The translations under genes were made by a program, and so were the position numbers. A DNA stretch of 60,974 bases from Planctomycetaceae bacterium. Lineage in GTDB: Bacteria; Planctomycetota; PLA2. Numbering within the stretch: the stretch's first letter is position 1; every line of letters starts with the position of its first letter. Under the pieces are notes generated by a model that was not told the origin of the DNA, did not search any database, and saw nothing but the letters and a program-made list of their open reading frames with translations. Shown piece after piece: positions 8,794-17,032 of the stretch. The stretch is from NCBI GenBank assembly GCA_011525755.1, contig WYBS01000112.1:1-60974 (forward strand), in the 5' to 3' direction.

Positions 8794-8806
8794 GGTTTGG
8801 CAAACC
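8794..8806. promoter_or_regulatory. GGTTTG-N-CAAACC inverted repeat between divergent stress genes
   Basis: GGTTTGGCAAACC is a 6-1-6 inverted repeat, 33 bases upstream of the CBS gene at 8839 and between it and the divergent universal stress gene. It could be an operator; no matching regulator is known. Confidence 0.35.
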
Positions 8807-8838
8807 GCGTGCTCCACGGGCGGCGGAAGGAGCTTCCC

Positions 8839-9258
8839 ATGCCGCTTCTCGCGCGCGACGTGATGACGAAGGAGCTGATCACGGTGACGCCCGCGACCCC
8901 GCTGTCGGAGTTCGCCCGGATCTGCACGGAGGACGGGATCTCGGGCTGCCCGGTGACGCGCGCGGACGGCGCGCTCTGCGGGATCGTGAGCAAGACCGAT
9001 CTCCTGAACCGCCTGCTCGACGAGCATCCGCGCCACGGCTCGACGCGCGAGTTCCCGGTGTGGGACGAGGACGTCCGCCAGGTCGGCGACATCATGACGG
9101 AGAACGTCCTCACGGTCGGGCCGACGACTCCGCTCGCGGAGATCGCGGAGCGGATGGCGCAGGACCGGATCCACCGCGTCGTGGTCATGGAGGGCGACAA
9201 GATGGTCGGGATCGTGACGTCGATCGACCTCCTGTCGCACTTCCCGCGCAAGGCGTAG
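8839..9258 (+). CDS. Two-CBS-domain protein (copy 2)
   Basis: A 139-residue Bateman module. CBS1 starts LLARDVMTKELITV and ends CGIVSKTDLLN; CBS2 starts VGDIMTENVLTV and ends MVGIVTSIDLLSHF. AAGGAG six bases before the ATG at 8839 fixes the start although the frame is open upstream. The SCxG-type stretch GISGCPVT also occurs in the CBS protein at 15470, so those two are close paralogues. The neighbour is a divergent tandem universal stress gene. Likely ligand is an adenine nucleotide; the target is unknown. Confidence 0.88.
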   Translation: MPLLARDVMTKELITVTPATPLSEFARICTEDGISGCPVTRADGALCGIVSKTDLLNRLLDEHPRHGSTREFPVWDEDVRQVGDIMTENVLTVGPTTPLAEIAERMAQDRIHRVVVMEGDKMVGIVTSIDLLSHFPRKA

Positions 9259-9294
9259 CCCGCCGCAGCCCTGGCGAAGGCCCACGGAGGCGGA

Positions 9295-9663
9295 TCACCT
9301 CGCGCCGGCGATGCGCGCGAGGGCCTGCTCGAGATCGGCGCGCTTCACCGGCTTGAGCAGGTACGCGGCGACCAGCAGCTCGTGGGCGCGCGTCCGGTGC
9401 GCCCGGTCCTGGTAGCCGGTGACGACGATCACGGGCGCCGCGCAGTCGGCCCTGATCGCCCGCACCGCGTCGAGGCCGTCCATGTCGGGCATCTTGATGT
9501 CGGTGATGATCGCGTCGGGCGAGACGCGCCGGCACACCTCGACGAGCCCGGCACCCGTCGATGCGATCCCGACGACGTCGTGCCCGAGGAGCGGGAGGAT
9601 GCGCCCCAGGTACTCGCGCATGTCGGGCTCGTCGTCCGCGACCGCGATGCGGAGGCGCCTCAC
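9295..9663 (-). CDS. Single-domain response regulator (CheY-like)
   Basis: A stand-alone receiver of 122 residues: acidic pair in VADDEPD, phosphoacceptor Asp in IITDIKMPDMDG, Thr in VVTGY and Lys in LLKPVKRADL. It has no output domain. It begins at GTG 9663, which overlaps the TGA of the sensor kinase upstream by four bases (GTGA), so the two are translationally coupled and it is almost certainly phosphorylated by that kinase. The output partner is not in view; the nearby sigma-54 activator or an unlinked protein could receive the signal. Confidence 0.9.
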   Translation of the reverse strand: MRRLRIAVADDEPDMREYLGRILPLLGHDVVGIASTGAGLVEVCRRVSPDAIITDIKMPDMDGLDAVRAIRADCAAPVIVVTGYQDRAHRTRAHELLVAAYLLKPVKRADLEQALARIAGAR

Positions 9664-11348
9664 GCCGGCTGAGCCCCCGCCCTCGCCGACCCGTCCGCGG
9701 GCTGGGCGGGGCCGGCACCCCGCGGCACGACGAGCTCGATCGCCGCGCCGGAGAGCGGCCCCTTCACGAGCGCGACGCGCCCCCCGTGCGCATCGAGGAT
9801 GCGCCGCACGATCGCCAGGCCGAGTCCCGTGCCCTGCGTCTTCGTGGTGAAGAAGGGCTGGAAGATGCGGTTCTCGTGCCCCGGCGGGAACCCCGGGCCG
9901 TCGTCGTTGACGAGCAACACGAGCGCGGGTCCGCCCTCGTGCTCCGCGGCCGTCGCGAGGATGGCGATCGTCCCTTCGTCGCCGCACGCGGCGATCGCGT
10001 TCTCGAAGAGGTTGCGGAAGACCTGGCCGAAGGCGAAGGGATCCACATCGCAGGTGAGATCGATTCCTTCGGTCCTGTCGTCGAGTTCGATGGAGCTCCC
10101 CTCGCGCCGGAGCGCGAGGTCGGCCCACGCGGCGCCCCACAGGCGGCGCAGGTCGCACGTGCGCCGCTCGAGCTGGATCGGCTTCGCGTAGCCGCGCACC
10201 TCCTCGTAGAGCTGTCCCAGATAGTCCTGCGCGGCCTGGATCCGCTTCGCATAGTCCAGCGCCTGCGGCCGATCCGCGATCTCGATCTCGAGCATCTCGA
10301 GGCAGGCCTGCATGCGCTGGAGCGCGTTCCGGCTCTCGTGGGCGAGGCCCGTGATCATCTGGCCGATGCCCGCGAGCCGCTCCGCCTGGAGCAGCTTCCC
10401 CTGCGCCTCGCGCAGGTCCGTGACGTCCTGGCCGACGGAGAGGAGCCCTGTCACGCGCCCCCCCTCGTCCTTCAACGTCTTCGCCCACCACGCGATCTCC
10501 CGCTCGTGGCCGTCCTTCGTGACGATCGCATTGATGTTCCCGCGGATCTCGAGCTCGCCGACGGCGCCGACGAACAGCCTGCGGATGCGGGCTGCGTCGC
10601 GCCCCGGCAGGAACGTCTGGAACCAGTCCCTGCCCTGCACCTCCTCGAGCCGGTAGCCGGAGAGCCGCTCCATGTACGGGTTGAAACGGACGATCCGCCC
10701 CTCGGGGTCGAGCACGAGCACGATCGTCTGGGCCGTCTGGATGAGGCTCTCGGCGAAGTCGCGCTCCCTGCGCAGCTCCTCCGCCGTCCTCCGGCGCGCG
10801 GTGATGTCGCGGAGGAACCCCGCGAAGACATGCCGCCCTTCGACCACGACCTCGCTGACGGCGAGGTCGATCGGGACGAGCGTTCCGTCCTTCCTTCTTC
10901 CCTCGACCTCCCGGCCGATGCCGATGATCTTCCTCTCCCCCGTCTCGAGGTAGCGCCGGATGTAGTCGTCGTGGGCTTCGTGGTGCGGTGCGGGCATGAG
11001 GATGCGGACGTTCTTGCCGAGGAGCTCGTCCACCTCGTAGCCGAAGAGCCTCGCCGCGGCCCGGTTCATCGTCTCGATCGTCCCGTGCTCGTCGATCGTG
11101 ACGATGCCGTCGACCGCGGTGTCGAGGATCCCGCGCACCAGCTCGCGGTACCGCTCCTCGTTCCGCCGGGACGCCTCGACGTCCTCCCTCGCGCCCCCGC
11201 GGCGGCGGCGCGCGAGCAGCGCGCACGCGCCCGCGGCGACGAGCACCGCCGCGGAGGCGGCGACGGAGGAGGCGGGCGGCTTCAGGAAGAACACCGCGGC
11301 CGCGACGGCCAGCGCGAGGAGGAGGCAGAGCCACGCGTCGGGCCTCAT
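9660..11348 (-). CDS. Membrane-anchored PAS-PAS sensor histidine kinase
   Basis: The 562-residue kinase has two short N-terminal membrane helices (about residues 4-21 and 28-47), then PAS1 (about 62-175), PAS2 (about 185-305), HisKA with the phospho-His in MITGLAHESRNAL, and an ATPase domain (NLFENAIAAC, DDGPGF, GTGLGLAIV). The DxGxGx motif is present as DDGPGFPPG. The membrane loop between helices is tiny, so sensing is likely by the cytoplasmic PAS domains. GTGA overlap with the downstream receiver gene. TAGAAT lies ten bases before the ATG and could be a -10 box for a nearly leaderless message. Confidence 0.92.
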   Translation of the reverse strand: MRPDAWLCLLLALAVAAAVFFLKPPASSVAASAAVLVAAGACALLARRRRGGAREDVEASRRNEERYRELVRGILDTAVDGIVTIDEHGTIETMNRAAARLFGYEVDELLGKNVRILMPAPHHEAHDDYIRRYLETGERKIIGIGREVEGRRKDGTLVPIDLAVSEVVVEGRHVFAGFLRDITARRRTAEELRRERDFAESLIQTAQTIVLVLDPEGRIVRFNPYMERLSGYRLEEVQGRDWFQTFLPGRDAARIRRLFVGAVGELEIRGNINAIVTKDGHEREIAWWAKTLKDEGGRVTGLLSVGQDVTDLREAQGKLLQAERLAGIGQMITGLAHESRNALQRMQACLEMLEIEIADRPQALDYAKRIQAAQDYLGQLYEEVRGYAKPIQLERRTCDLRRLWGAAWADLALRREGSSIELDDRTEGIDLTCDVDPFAFGQVFRNLFENAIAACGDEGTIAILATAAEHEGGPALVLLVNDDGPGFPPGHENRIFQPFFTTKTQGTGLGLAIVRRILDAHGGRVALVKGPLSGAAIELVVPRGAGPAQPADGSARAGAQPA

Positions 11349-11410
11349 GCGCGGGCGGATTCTACCGCCCCCCCGGCCCCCTCTGTTCCCCGCGGTTAGA
11401 TTGTCCCGCC

Positions 11411-11869
11411 ATGGCGGAGTGGCTCAGCGAGCACGAGATCGTCCTCTGGGGCCTGTTCGGCCTGTCGGCGGCGACGATCGTGCTGACGATCCTCCTCCTC
11501 CCCCTTCTCGTCGCCCGCATGCCAAGGGACCACTTCCTGCGGAAGCGGCCCCCGAGGGACAGCTGGCGCGGCCGCCACCCGGTGATCCGCTGGTCCCTGC
11601 GCATCCTCAGGAACGCCCTCGGCGCGGCACTCGTCCTCGTCGGCATCCCGCTCGTCCCCGCGCCGGGCCCGGGCATCGTCACGATCCTCGCGGGCCTCGC
11701 GCTCGTCGAGTTCCCGGGCAAGCGGAGGCTCGAGCTGCGCGTGGTCAGGATCCCCGGGGTGCTCGACTCCATCAACTGGTTGCGGCGCCGGGCGGGGGAG
11801 CCGCCACTCATGGTGGACGGGGTGGGGCCGGGGGAGGGGACGCGCGATCCGGCGCAGCCCCCGCCCTGA
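11411..11869 (+). CDS. PGPGW-like small transmembrane protein
   Basis: A 152-residue protein with an N-terminal membrane helix (about 11-35), an arginine-rich loop, and a second hydrophobic hairpin containing the APGPGIVTILAGLALVEFP stretch, which resembles the PGPGW family of putative transmembrane proteins. Function is unknown. The C-terminus is proline- and glycine-rich. TAGATT eight bases before the ATG may be the -10 box. It is divergent from the sensor kinase gene, with 62 bases between starts. Confidence 0.65.
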   Translation: MAEWLSEHEIVLWGLFGLSAATIVLTILLLPLLVARMPRDHFLRKRPPRDSWRGRHPVIRWSLRILRNALGAALVLVGIPLVPAPGPGIVTILAGLALVEFPGKRRLELRVVRIPGVLDSINWLRRRAGEPPLMVDGVGPGEGTRDPAQPPP

Positions 11870-11897
11870 GCGCGCCTCCATCGCCCCGGGCAGGCAG

Positions 11898-11911
11898 GGC
11901 CCGCGGATTGC
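11898..11911 (+). promoter_or_regulatory. Sigma-54-like -24/-12 element before the CBS-archease-rtcB operon
   Basis: GGCCCGCGGATTGC matches GGCACG-N4-TTGC with one change. The predicted start near 11923 leaves a 16-base leader that contains a GGGAGG ribosome site at 11925-11930, so the element is well placed for the gene at 11939. Confidence 0.55.
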
Positions 11912-11938
11912 GGGAAGATGGGGTGGGAGGTGTATGCC

Positions 11939-12406
11939 ATGAAGGCGAGGGACCTGATGACCCCGGACGTCGCGACGTGCCGGCCGGACGAGCCGATGGC
12001 GGCTGCGGCCCGCATCATGTGGGAGCGCGACTGCGGCATCGTGCCGGTCGTGGACGCCGAGGGGCGTCCGGTCGGCGTCGTGACCGACCGCGACCTGTGC
12101 ATGGCCTCCTTCACGCGCAACGAGCCGCTCTCGCGGATGCCCGTGCGCGATGCGATGGCGAAGGAGGTGTTCTCGTGCCGCGAGGACGACGACGAGAGCG
12201 CGATCCACGACGCGATGCGCGGGCACAGGGTGCGCCGGATCGCGGTGGTCGACAAGGCCGGTCGCCTGCGCGGCGTCGTCTCGCTCAACGACCTCGTGCT
12301 GCACGCGGTCCGGAAGGGCGACACGGTGGACACGCGCACGAAACGGGAGATCGTCCGGACGGTCACGGAGATCTCGCGACACCGCGAGGTCGCCGCGGCG
12401 GTGTAG
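11939..12406 (+). CDS. Two-CBS-domain protein (copy 3), first gene of the RNA-repair operon
   Basis: A 155-residue Bateman module: KARDLMTPDVATC opens CBS1, VGVVTDRDLC closes it, VRDAMAKEVFSC opens CBS2 and LRGVVSLNDLVLH closes it. I use ATG 11939, eight bases after GGGAGG, rather than the in-frame ATG at 11918. The stop is two bases before the archease start, so CBS, archease and RtcB form one transcript. CBS proteins are not known partners of RtcB; the linkage suggests that adenine nucleotide status and RNA repair are controlled together. Confidence 0.87.
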   Translation: MKARDLMTPDVATCRPDEPMAAAARIMWERDCGIVPVVDAEGRPVGVVTDRDLCMASFTRNEPLSRMPVRDAMAKEVFSCREDDDESAIHDAMRGHRVRRIAVVDKAGRLRGVVSLNDLVLHAVRKGDTVDTRTKREIVRTVTEISRHREVAAAV

Positions 12407-12408
12407 CC

Positions 12409-12819
12409 GTGGAGTCGCGCACCTTCGACCACGCGGCCGACATCGGCGTGCGGGGCGAGGGGAAGACGCTCGAGGAGGCCTTCGCCGGCGCCGCGCGGGC
12501 GATGTTCTCCGTGATGGTCGATCTCGCGGGGGTCGAGCCGCGTGAATCCGTCGCGATCTCCTGCGAGGCTTCCGACCTCGAACTGCTTCTCGTCCGATGG
12601 CTCAATGCGCTCCTCGCCGAGGCGGATCTGCGAGGCATGGTCTTTTGCGACTTCGACATGCGGCTCCGCGAGGGCGGGCTCGACGGCACCGCCCGCGGCG
12701 AGCGCTTCGACCCGGAGCGCCACGTGCCCGGCGTCGAGGTGAAGGGCGCGACGCTCACGGAGCTCAAGGTGGCGCGCGAGGGCGGCATCTGGCATGCCCA
12801 GACGGTGGTGGACGTATGA
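12409..12819 (+). CDS. Archease, RtcB cofactor
   Basis: The 136-residue protein begins at a GTG and shows the archease signature DHAADIGVRGEGKTLEEAF with the metal-binding Asp, then LLVRWLNALL and a C-terminal VKGATLTELKV. Archease speeds RtcB guanylylation and multiple turnover. The TGA overlaps the ATG of rtcB by four bases (ATGA), so both are coupled and made together. Length (about 140) is normal. Assignment is strong because of the paired neighbour. Confidence 0.93.
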   Translation: MESRTFDHAADIGVRGEGKTLEEAFAGAARAMFSVMVDLAGVEPRESVAISCEASDLELLLVRWLNALLAEADLRGMVFCDFDMRLREGGLDGTARGERFDPERHVPGVEVKGATLTELKVAREGGIWHAQTVVDV

Positions 12820-14246
12820 GAACCGACGACCTGATCCCCTTGGCCCCCGCGGTCAAGGAGATCGCGAGGCACGGCGACATGCGCGTGCCGGTGCGCTTCA
12901 CCGGCGGCGACAAGCTGCTCGCCGACATGGACGAGAAGGTCCGCGAGCAGATCCTCAACGTCTCGCGGCTCCCGGGCATCGTCGGGTGCGCGTGCTGCAT
13001 GCCCGACGCGCACTGGGGCTACGGCTTCCCGATCGGCGGCGTCGCGGCGTTCGACGCGGAGGAGGGCGGAGTCCTATCCGTCGGCGGCGTCGGCTTCGAC
13101 ATCTCGTGCGGCGTCCGGCTCTACCACACCGGGCTCACGGAGGCCGAGGTGCAGCCGCAGAAGGAGGCCATCGCGGACGATTTCTTCCGCACGGTGCCGA
13201 GCGGCGTCGGCTCGGAAGGGAAGATCCACCTCGACATCGAGGGGATCGAGGAGGTGCTGCGCGAGGGGGCGCGCTGGGCGGTCGCGAAAGGGTACGGCCC
13301 CGAGTCGGAGCTCGAGTACGTCGAGGAGCACGGCCGGATCGCGGGAGCCGACCCGGCGATGGTCTCGCACGTGGCGAAGCGCCGCCAGCGCGCGGAGATG
13401 GGGACGCTCGGCTCGGGCAACCACTACCTCGAGGTGCAGGTGGTCGAGCGCATCGAGGACGAGCCGGCCGCCCGCGCCTACGGCATCAAGGTCGGCGACG
13501 TGGTCGTGATGATCCACTGCGGCTCGCGCGCGCTCGGCCACCAGATCGGGACGGACTACCTCGTCACGCTGGCCGAGGCCGCGAAGCGGCACGGCATCTC
13601 CTATCCCGACCGCGAGCTCGCCTGCGCGCCGATCAACTCGCCCGAGGGGAGGCGCTACTACGCGGCCGTCTGCTGCGGCGTCAACTGCGCGCTCGCGAAC
13701 CGCCAGGTGATCGGGGGCCTCGTGCGCCAGGTCCTCGAGCGGCGGTTCCCGGGGTCGAACCCACGGCTCATCTACGACGTCTCGCACAACACGTGCAAGC
13801 TCGAGGAGCACAAGGTGAACGGGCGCACGCGGCTGCTCCACGTCCACCGCAAGGGCGCCACTCGCGCGTGGGGCCCGGGGCACCCGGGGCTCGTGGAGCG
13901 TTACCGCGAGGTCGGGCAGCCGGTCTTCATCGGCGGCACGATGGGGACGCGGAGCTGGATCCTCCGCGGCACGACGCTCGCCGAGGAGCGGAGCTTCAGC
14001 TCGACCTGCCACGGCGCGGGCCGCGCGATGAGCCGCCGCGAGGCGATGCGGCGCTGGACGGCGGCGCAGGTGAAGCACGAGATGGAGGCGCGGGGGATCA
14101 CGCTGCGCGCGGCGAGCCGCCGCGGCGTGGTCGAGGAGGCGCCGGGCGCCTACAAGGACGTGGAGAGCGTCGTCGACGGCGCCCACGCCGCGGGGATCTC
14201 CGCGAAAGTCGCCCGGCTCCGCCCCATCGCCTGCATCAAGGGTTGA
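12816..14246 (+). CDS. rtcB: RNA-splicing ligase RtcB
   Basis: RtcB joins 2',3'-cyclic phosphate (or 3'-phosphate) RNA ends to 5'-OH ends with GTP and Mn2+, in tRNA or rRNA repair. The 476-residue protein has the metal ligands Asp95 and Cys98 in FDISCGVRL, GSGNHYLEVQ, MIHCGSRALGHQ, DVSHNTCK and the CHGAGR motif with the guanylylated His. All essential parts are visible. Its start is fixed by the ATGA overlap with archease. In Escherichia coli rtcBA is controlled by sigma-54 and RtcR; here a sigma-54-like element precedes the operon, but no RtcR CARF-domain regulator is seen. Confidence 0.96.
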   Translation: MRTDDLIPLAPAVKEIARHGDMRVPVRFTGGDKLLADMDEKVREQILNVSRLPGIVGCACCMPDAHWGYGFPIGGVAAFDAEEGGVLSVGGVGFDISCGVRLYHTGLTEAEVQPQKEAIADDFFRTVPSGVGSEGKIHLDIEGIEEVLREGARWAVAKGYGPESELEYVEEHGRIAGADPAMVSHVAKRRQRAEMGTLGSGNHYLEVQVVERIEDEPAARAYGIKVGDVVVMIHCGSRALGHQIGTDYLVTLAEAAKRHGISYPDRELACAPINSPEGRRYYAAVCCGVNCALANRQVIGGLVRQVLERRFPGSNPRLIYDVSHNTCKLEEHKVNGRTRLLHVHRKGATRAWGPGHPGLVERYREVGQPVFIGGTMGTRSWILRGTTLAEERSFSSTCHGAGRAMSRREAMRRWTAAQVKHEMEARGITLRAASRRGVVEEAPGAYKDVESVVDGAHAAGISAKVARLRPIACIKG

Positions 14247-14323
14247 GGGCGTTCGAGGTCTCCCCCCCTTGCCCCCCCCACCCCCCTGATCCCCCCGGCA
14301 CGCCGCCTGCATGGTCCCCGGGC

Positions 14324-15457
14324 ATGGGTCCTGCTGTGACGATCGGGCGGCCGTTCGGCATCCCCGTCCGCCTAGACGCGAGTTGGCTCATCGCGGTCGT
14401 CCTCATCAGCTGGTCGCTCGCCGCGGGCTTCTTCCCGGAGGCCCACCCCGCGCTCGACGCCTCCGCGCGATGGGCGACGGCGCTCGCCGGCGCGCTCGGG
14501 CTCTTCCTGTCGATCCTCCTCCACGAGTTCGCCCACGCGCTCGTCGCGAGGAGGTATGGCCTCCGCGTGGCGTCGGTGACGCTCTTCGTGTTCGGCGGCG
14601 TGGGCGACCTCCGCGACGAGCCCCCGACGCCCGCCGCCGAGTTCTGGATCGCCGTGGCCGGCCCCGCGCTGAGCGCGCTGCTCGCGCTCCTTCTCGCGAT
14701 CCCGTTCGTCGCCGGGATCGCGCTCTTCCCCGCCGCGACCGCGCTCATGCACTGGCTGCTGCTCGCGAACACGCTCCTCGCAGCGTTCAACATGCTGCCC
14801 GCCTTCCCGCTCGACGGCGGCCGCGTGCTCCGCTCGTTCGTGTGGCGCGCGACCGGGAGCCTGCGCCGCGCGACCCGCGTGACCGCGGCCATGGGCAGGG
14901 GGCTCGGCTTGTGCCTCATGGTGTTCGGCGGGCTGCAGTTCCTCGCCGGGGCCTGGGTAGGCGCGCTCTGGTGCTTCTTCCTCGGCGCGTGGCTCCGCCA
15001 GGCGGCGGCGGGCTCCTACGAGCAGACGCTCCTCCGCGAGCTGCTCCGCGGCGAGCCCGTGCGCGCCTTCATGAAGCGCGATCCGGTCACGGTGGCGCCG
15101 GATGTCACCCTCGGCGCGTTCGTCCGGAACTACGTCTACCGCCACCGGTTCAAGATGTTCCCCGTCGAGGAGAAGGGGAGGCTCCTCGGATTCGTGACGC
15201 TCGCGGGGGTCGCGGGGATCCCGCCCGGGGACTGGGAGGGCCATCGCGTCGCGGAGTTCCTTACCCCGCTCACGGACGAGGCCTGCGTCGAGCCGGACGC
15301 GGATGTCCTCGACGCGATCGCCCGGATGAGCCGGACGGGCCGGAGCCGCCTCCTCGTGCGCGAGGACGGACGGCTCGTCGGCATCCTCGCGCTCAAGGAC
15401 GTCCTCCGGTTCTTCGCCCTCAAGGTAGAGCTTGAGGGGGAGGCGGCGCGCCCCTAG
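14324..15457 (+). CDS. Site-2 protease family (M50) membrane protease with CBS domains
   Basis: A 377-residue intramembrane metalloprotease. HEFAH at 67-71 in a membrane helix and NMLPAFPLDGG at 156-166 give the zinc ligands His67, His71 and Asp164 with catalytic Glu68. Six or so hydrophobic segments precede two CBS domains (VRAFMKRDPVTV at about 245 and a second ending VGILALKDVLRFF). The M50B-CBS form probably couples cleavage to adenine nucleotide binding. An upstream C-rich tract separates it from rtcB by 77 bases. ATG 14324 is preferred because PAVTIGRPFGIPVRLDASW is the usual start of the family. A CBS gene follows 12 bases later. Confidence 0.92.
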   Translation: MGPAVTIGRPFGIPVRLDASWLIAVVLISWSLAAGFFPEAHPALDASARWATALAGALGLFLSILLHEFAHALVARRYGLRVASVTLFVFGGVGDLRDEPPTPAAEFWIAVAGPALSALLALLLAIPFVAGIALFPAATALMHWLLLANTLLAAFNMLPAFPLDGGRVLRSFVWRATGSLRRATRVTAAMGRGLGLCLMVFGGLQFLAGAWVGALWCFFLGAWLRQAAAGSYEQTLLRELLRGEPVRAFMKRDPVTVAPDVTLGAFVRNYVYRHRFKMFPVEEKGRLLGFVTLAGVAGIPPGDWEGHRVAEFLTPLTDEACVEPDADVLDAIARMSRTGRSRLLVREDGRLVGILALKDVLRFFALKVELEGEAARP

Positions 15458-15469
15458 CATGGGGGGGCG

Positions 15470-15955
15470 ATGAAGAGCAAGGCGACGGCCAAGGACATCA
15501 TGACGGCGGACCTGCTCACGGTCACGCCCGCGACGACGCTGACCCAGTTCGCGCGAATCCTCATGGAGGACGAGATCTCGGGCTGCCCGGTCGTGACCGT
15601 CGACGGCCGCCTCGTCGGGATCGCGGGAAAGACGGATCTCCTCGCGCGGCTGCTCGAGGGCCGCCACGACTTCGCCTCGAGCCCGGACTTCCGCGGCCTC
15701 CTCGGCCTCGGGGAGGAGGGGCTTGTGGCGGCGCCCGGATCCGCCCAGGACTCGGAGGAGGAGGTCTTCGGCACGGTCGAGGACATCATGGAGCAGAACC
15801 CGGTGACCGTGCTGCCCGACGCGTCCATCCTCGAGGTTGCGCGCGCGCTGGCCGAGAACCGGATCCATCGCGTGCTCGTGGTCGAGAAGGGGAAGCTGAA
15901 GGGCATCATCACGTCGCTCGATGTGATCGCCCACTTCGCGAGCGGCGACGAGTAG
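15470..15955 (+). CDS. Two-CBS-domain protein (copy 4)
   Basis: A 161-residue Bateman module with AKDIMTADLLTV opening CBS1, GISGCPVV-like (EISGCPVV) in its middle, VEDIMEQNPVTV opening CBS2 and GIITSLDVIAHF at the end. A glutamate- and glycine-rich linker of about 35 residues separates the domains, longer than in the other copies. It follows the M50-CBS protease by 12 bases with a G-run as ribosome site, so it probably shares that transcript and may work with the protease. Its closest relative in the window is the copy at 8839. Confidence 0.87.
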   Translation: MKSKATAKDIMTADLLTVTPATTLTQFARILMEDEISGCPVVTVDGRLVGIAGKTDLLARLLEGRHDFASSPDFRGLLGLGEEGLVAAPGSAQDSEEEVFGTVEDIMEQNPVTVLPDASILEVARALAENRIHRVLVVEKGKLKGIITSLDVIAHFASGDE

Positions 15956-15985
15956 CAGCCCGCACCGCAAGGCGAGGAAAAGCGA

Positions 15986-16017
15986 GAGGGCGCCTCACCG
16001 TCGTGAGGTGCCCCCTC
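15986..16017. terminator. Bidirectional terminator hairpin between convergent CBS and hsp20 genes
   Basis: GAGGG and CGCCTCAC pair with GTGAGGTG and CCCCCTC around the loop CGTC, with a small bulge. It lies between two converging stop codons, as expected for a shared terminator; no long T-run is present. Confidence 0.55.
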
Positions 16018-16018
16018 C

Positions 16019-16036
16019 CGGCGCGCATGCGCGCCG
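16019..16036. repeat. Perfect 18-bp palindrome next to the terminator
   Basis: CGGCGCGCATGCGCGCCG is a perfect palindrome directly after the convergent-gene hairpin. It may be a second terminator arm or simply GC-rich chance; no function is assigned. Confidence 0.4.
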
Positions 16037-16077
16037 CGATGCGGCCCGGCCCCCGGAGCAGTCTCCCTCGGCCTTCC

Positions 16078-16515
16078 CTACTTGACCTTGACCTCGATCT
16101 TCCTCGCCTTCGCCTCCGCACGCTTCGGCAGCGTGATCGTGAGGATGCCGGCCTTGCTCGTCGCATCGACGTGCTCGGCATCGACCGACGCCGGGAGCGT
16201 GAAGGAGCGCGTGAACTTCCCGCCCATGATCTCGCGGCGGTACCACGTCTTCCCCTTCTCCTCCCTCTCGATCCGCTTCTCGCCCCGGATCGTCAGCGTG
16301 TCGCCGACGACGGAGATCTCGATCTCCTTGGGCTCGAGGCCGGGCAGCTCCGCGGTGACCACCACCGTCTCGGGCGTCTCGGCCACGTTCACGGCGGGCC
16401 ACCACTCGAACCCGGTCTCCTCGCCGGCCGGGAAGTAGTCGAGCAGGCGGTTCATCTGCCGCCTCAGGCCGGTCAACGTGGGAAACTCATCCCATTCGCG
16501 GGGAATCAGCTTCAT
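16078..16515 (-). CDS. Small heat-shock protein, Hsp20/alpha-crystallin family
   Basis: The 145-residue chaperone holds unfolded proteins without ATP. A short N-terminal arm (WDEFPTLTGLRRQMNRLLDYF) precedes the alpha-crystallin domain: PAVNVAETPETVVVTAELPG, EIEISVVGDTLTIRGEK, and GKFTRSFTLPASVDAE, ending with AGILTITLPK. The IxI-like tail is KIEVKVK. AAAGGAGG before the ATG at 16515 fixes the start. It faces the CBS gene at 15470 tail to tail. A sigma-54-like element sits about 60 bases upstream. Hsp20, universal stress, CBS and hibernation genes together recall the DosR regulon. Confidence 0.94.
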   Translation of the reverse strand: MKLIPREWDEFPTLTGLRRQMNRLLDYFPAGEETGFEWWPAVNVAETPETVVVTAELPGLEPKEIEISVVGDTLTIRGEKRIEREEKGKTWYRREIMGGKFTRSFTLPASVDAEHVDATSKAGILTITLPKRAEAKARKIEVKVK

Positions 16516-16574
16516 GGAACCCTCCTTTCGGGCCGCTCCAGGCCGCTGTAGCTCCCGTTGTGCGGGAAAGGGCC

Positions 16575-16588
16575 GCAAAGCGCGTACC
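16575..16588 (-). promoter_or_regulatory. Sigma-54-like -24/-12 element before hsp20
   Basis: The minus strand reads GGTACGCGCTTTGC, with GG and GC twelve bases apart and TTGC intact. The expected start is near 16563, giving a leader of about 48 bases that includes the AAAGGAGG ribosome site. Confidence 0.5.
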
Positions 16589-16602
16589 CGAGGGGGCGCC
16601 GA

Positions 16603-17028
16603 TCAGCCGGAGCCGCGCAGGAGGCGGCCGATCGTCCCGAACTCCTCGGAGAGGAGGTCGAGGATGTCGTCGAGCGCGAGAAGTCCCGCGAGGCATCCCG
16701 CGCGATCCACCACGGCGAGGCGCCTCACCCCGGTCTCCGCCATCCGGGAGAGCGCGTCCTCGATCGGGAGATCCTCGGACACAGTGACGACCGGTGCCGC
16801 CATGATCTCCTCGACCTTGGTCCGCCCGGCGTCGCGACCTTCCGCGACGCAGTGGAACATCACGTCGCGGTCCGTGACGAAACCCACGGGCCGCCGGTCG
16901 CCGCCGAGGACGACGAGCGTGCCGACGCCCTCCGTGACCATCCGGCGGGCGGCCTCGCGCGCGGTTTCCCCCGGTCCCGCGACGTGGACGGTGCGTACGC
17001 AGATCCTTCCGACCGACATGCGCGGCAT
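16603..17028 (-). CDS. Two-CBS-domain protein (copy 5)
   Basis: A 141-residue Bateman module. CBS1 contains TLVVLGGDRRPVGFVTDRDVMFH; CBS2 starts VEEIMAAPVVTV and ends CLAGLLALDDILDLL. The frame opens at ATG 17028, but the fourth codon is also ATG (17019) and aligns better with the sister proteins that start MKARDLM or similar. That second ATG lies exactly 14 bases after a near-perfect sigma-54-like element, so the message may be nearly leaderless. It is divergent from the hibernation factor gene with under 60 bases between, and lies upstream of hsp20 on the same strand. Confidence 0.87.
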   Translation of the reverse strand: MPRMSVGRICVRTVHVAGPGETAREAARRMVTEGVGTLVVLGGDRRPVGFVTDRDVMFHCVAEGRDAGRTKVEEIMAAPVVTVSEDLPIEDALSRMAETGVRRLAVVDRAGCLAGLLALDDILDLLSEEFGTIGRLLRGSG

Positions 17029-17032
17029 TCGC

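Noticed and set aside
8780-8806. GGCACCGGCGGGTTTGGC as a sigma-54 element for the CBS gene at 8839
   Set aside because: The spacing between GG and the TTTGG block is wrong by one or more bases.
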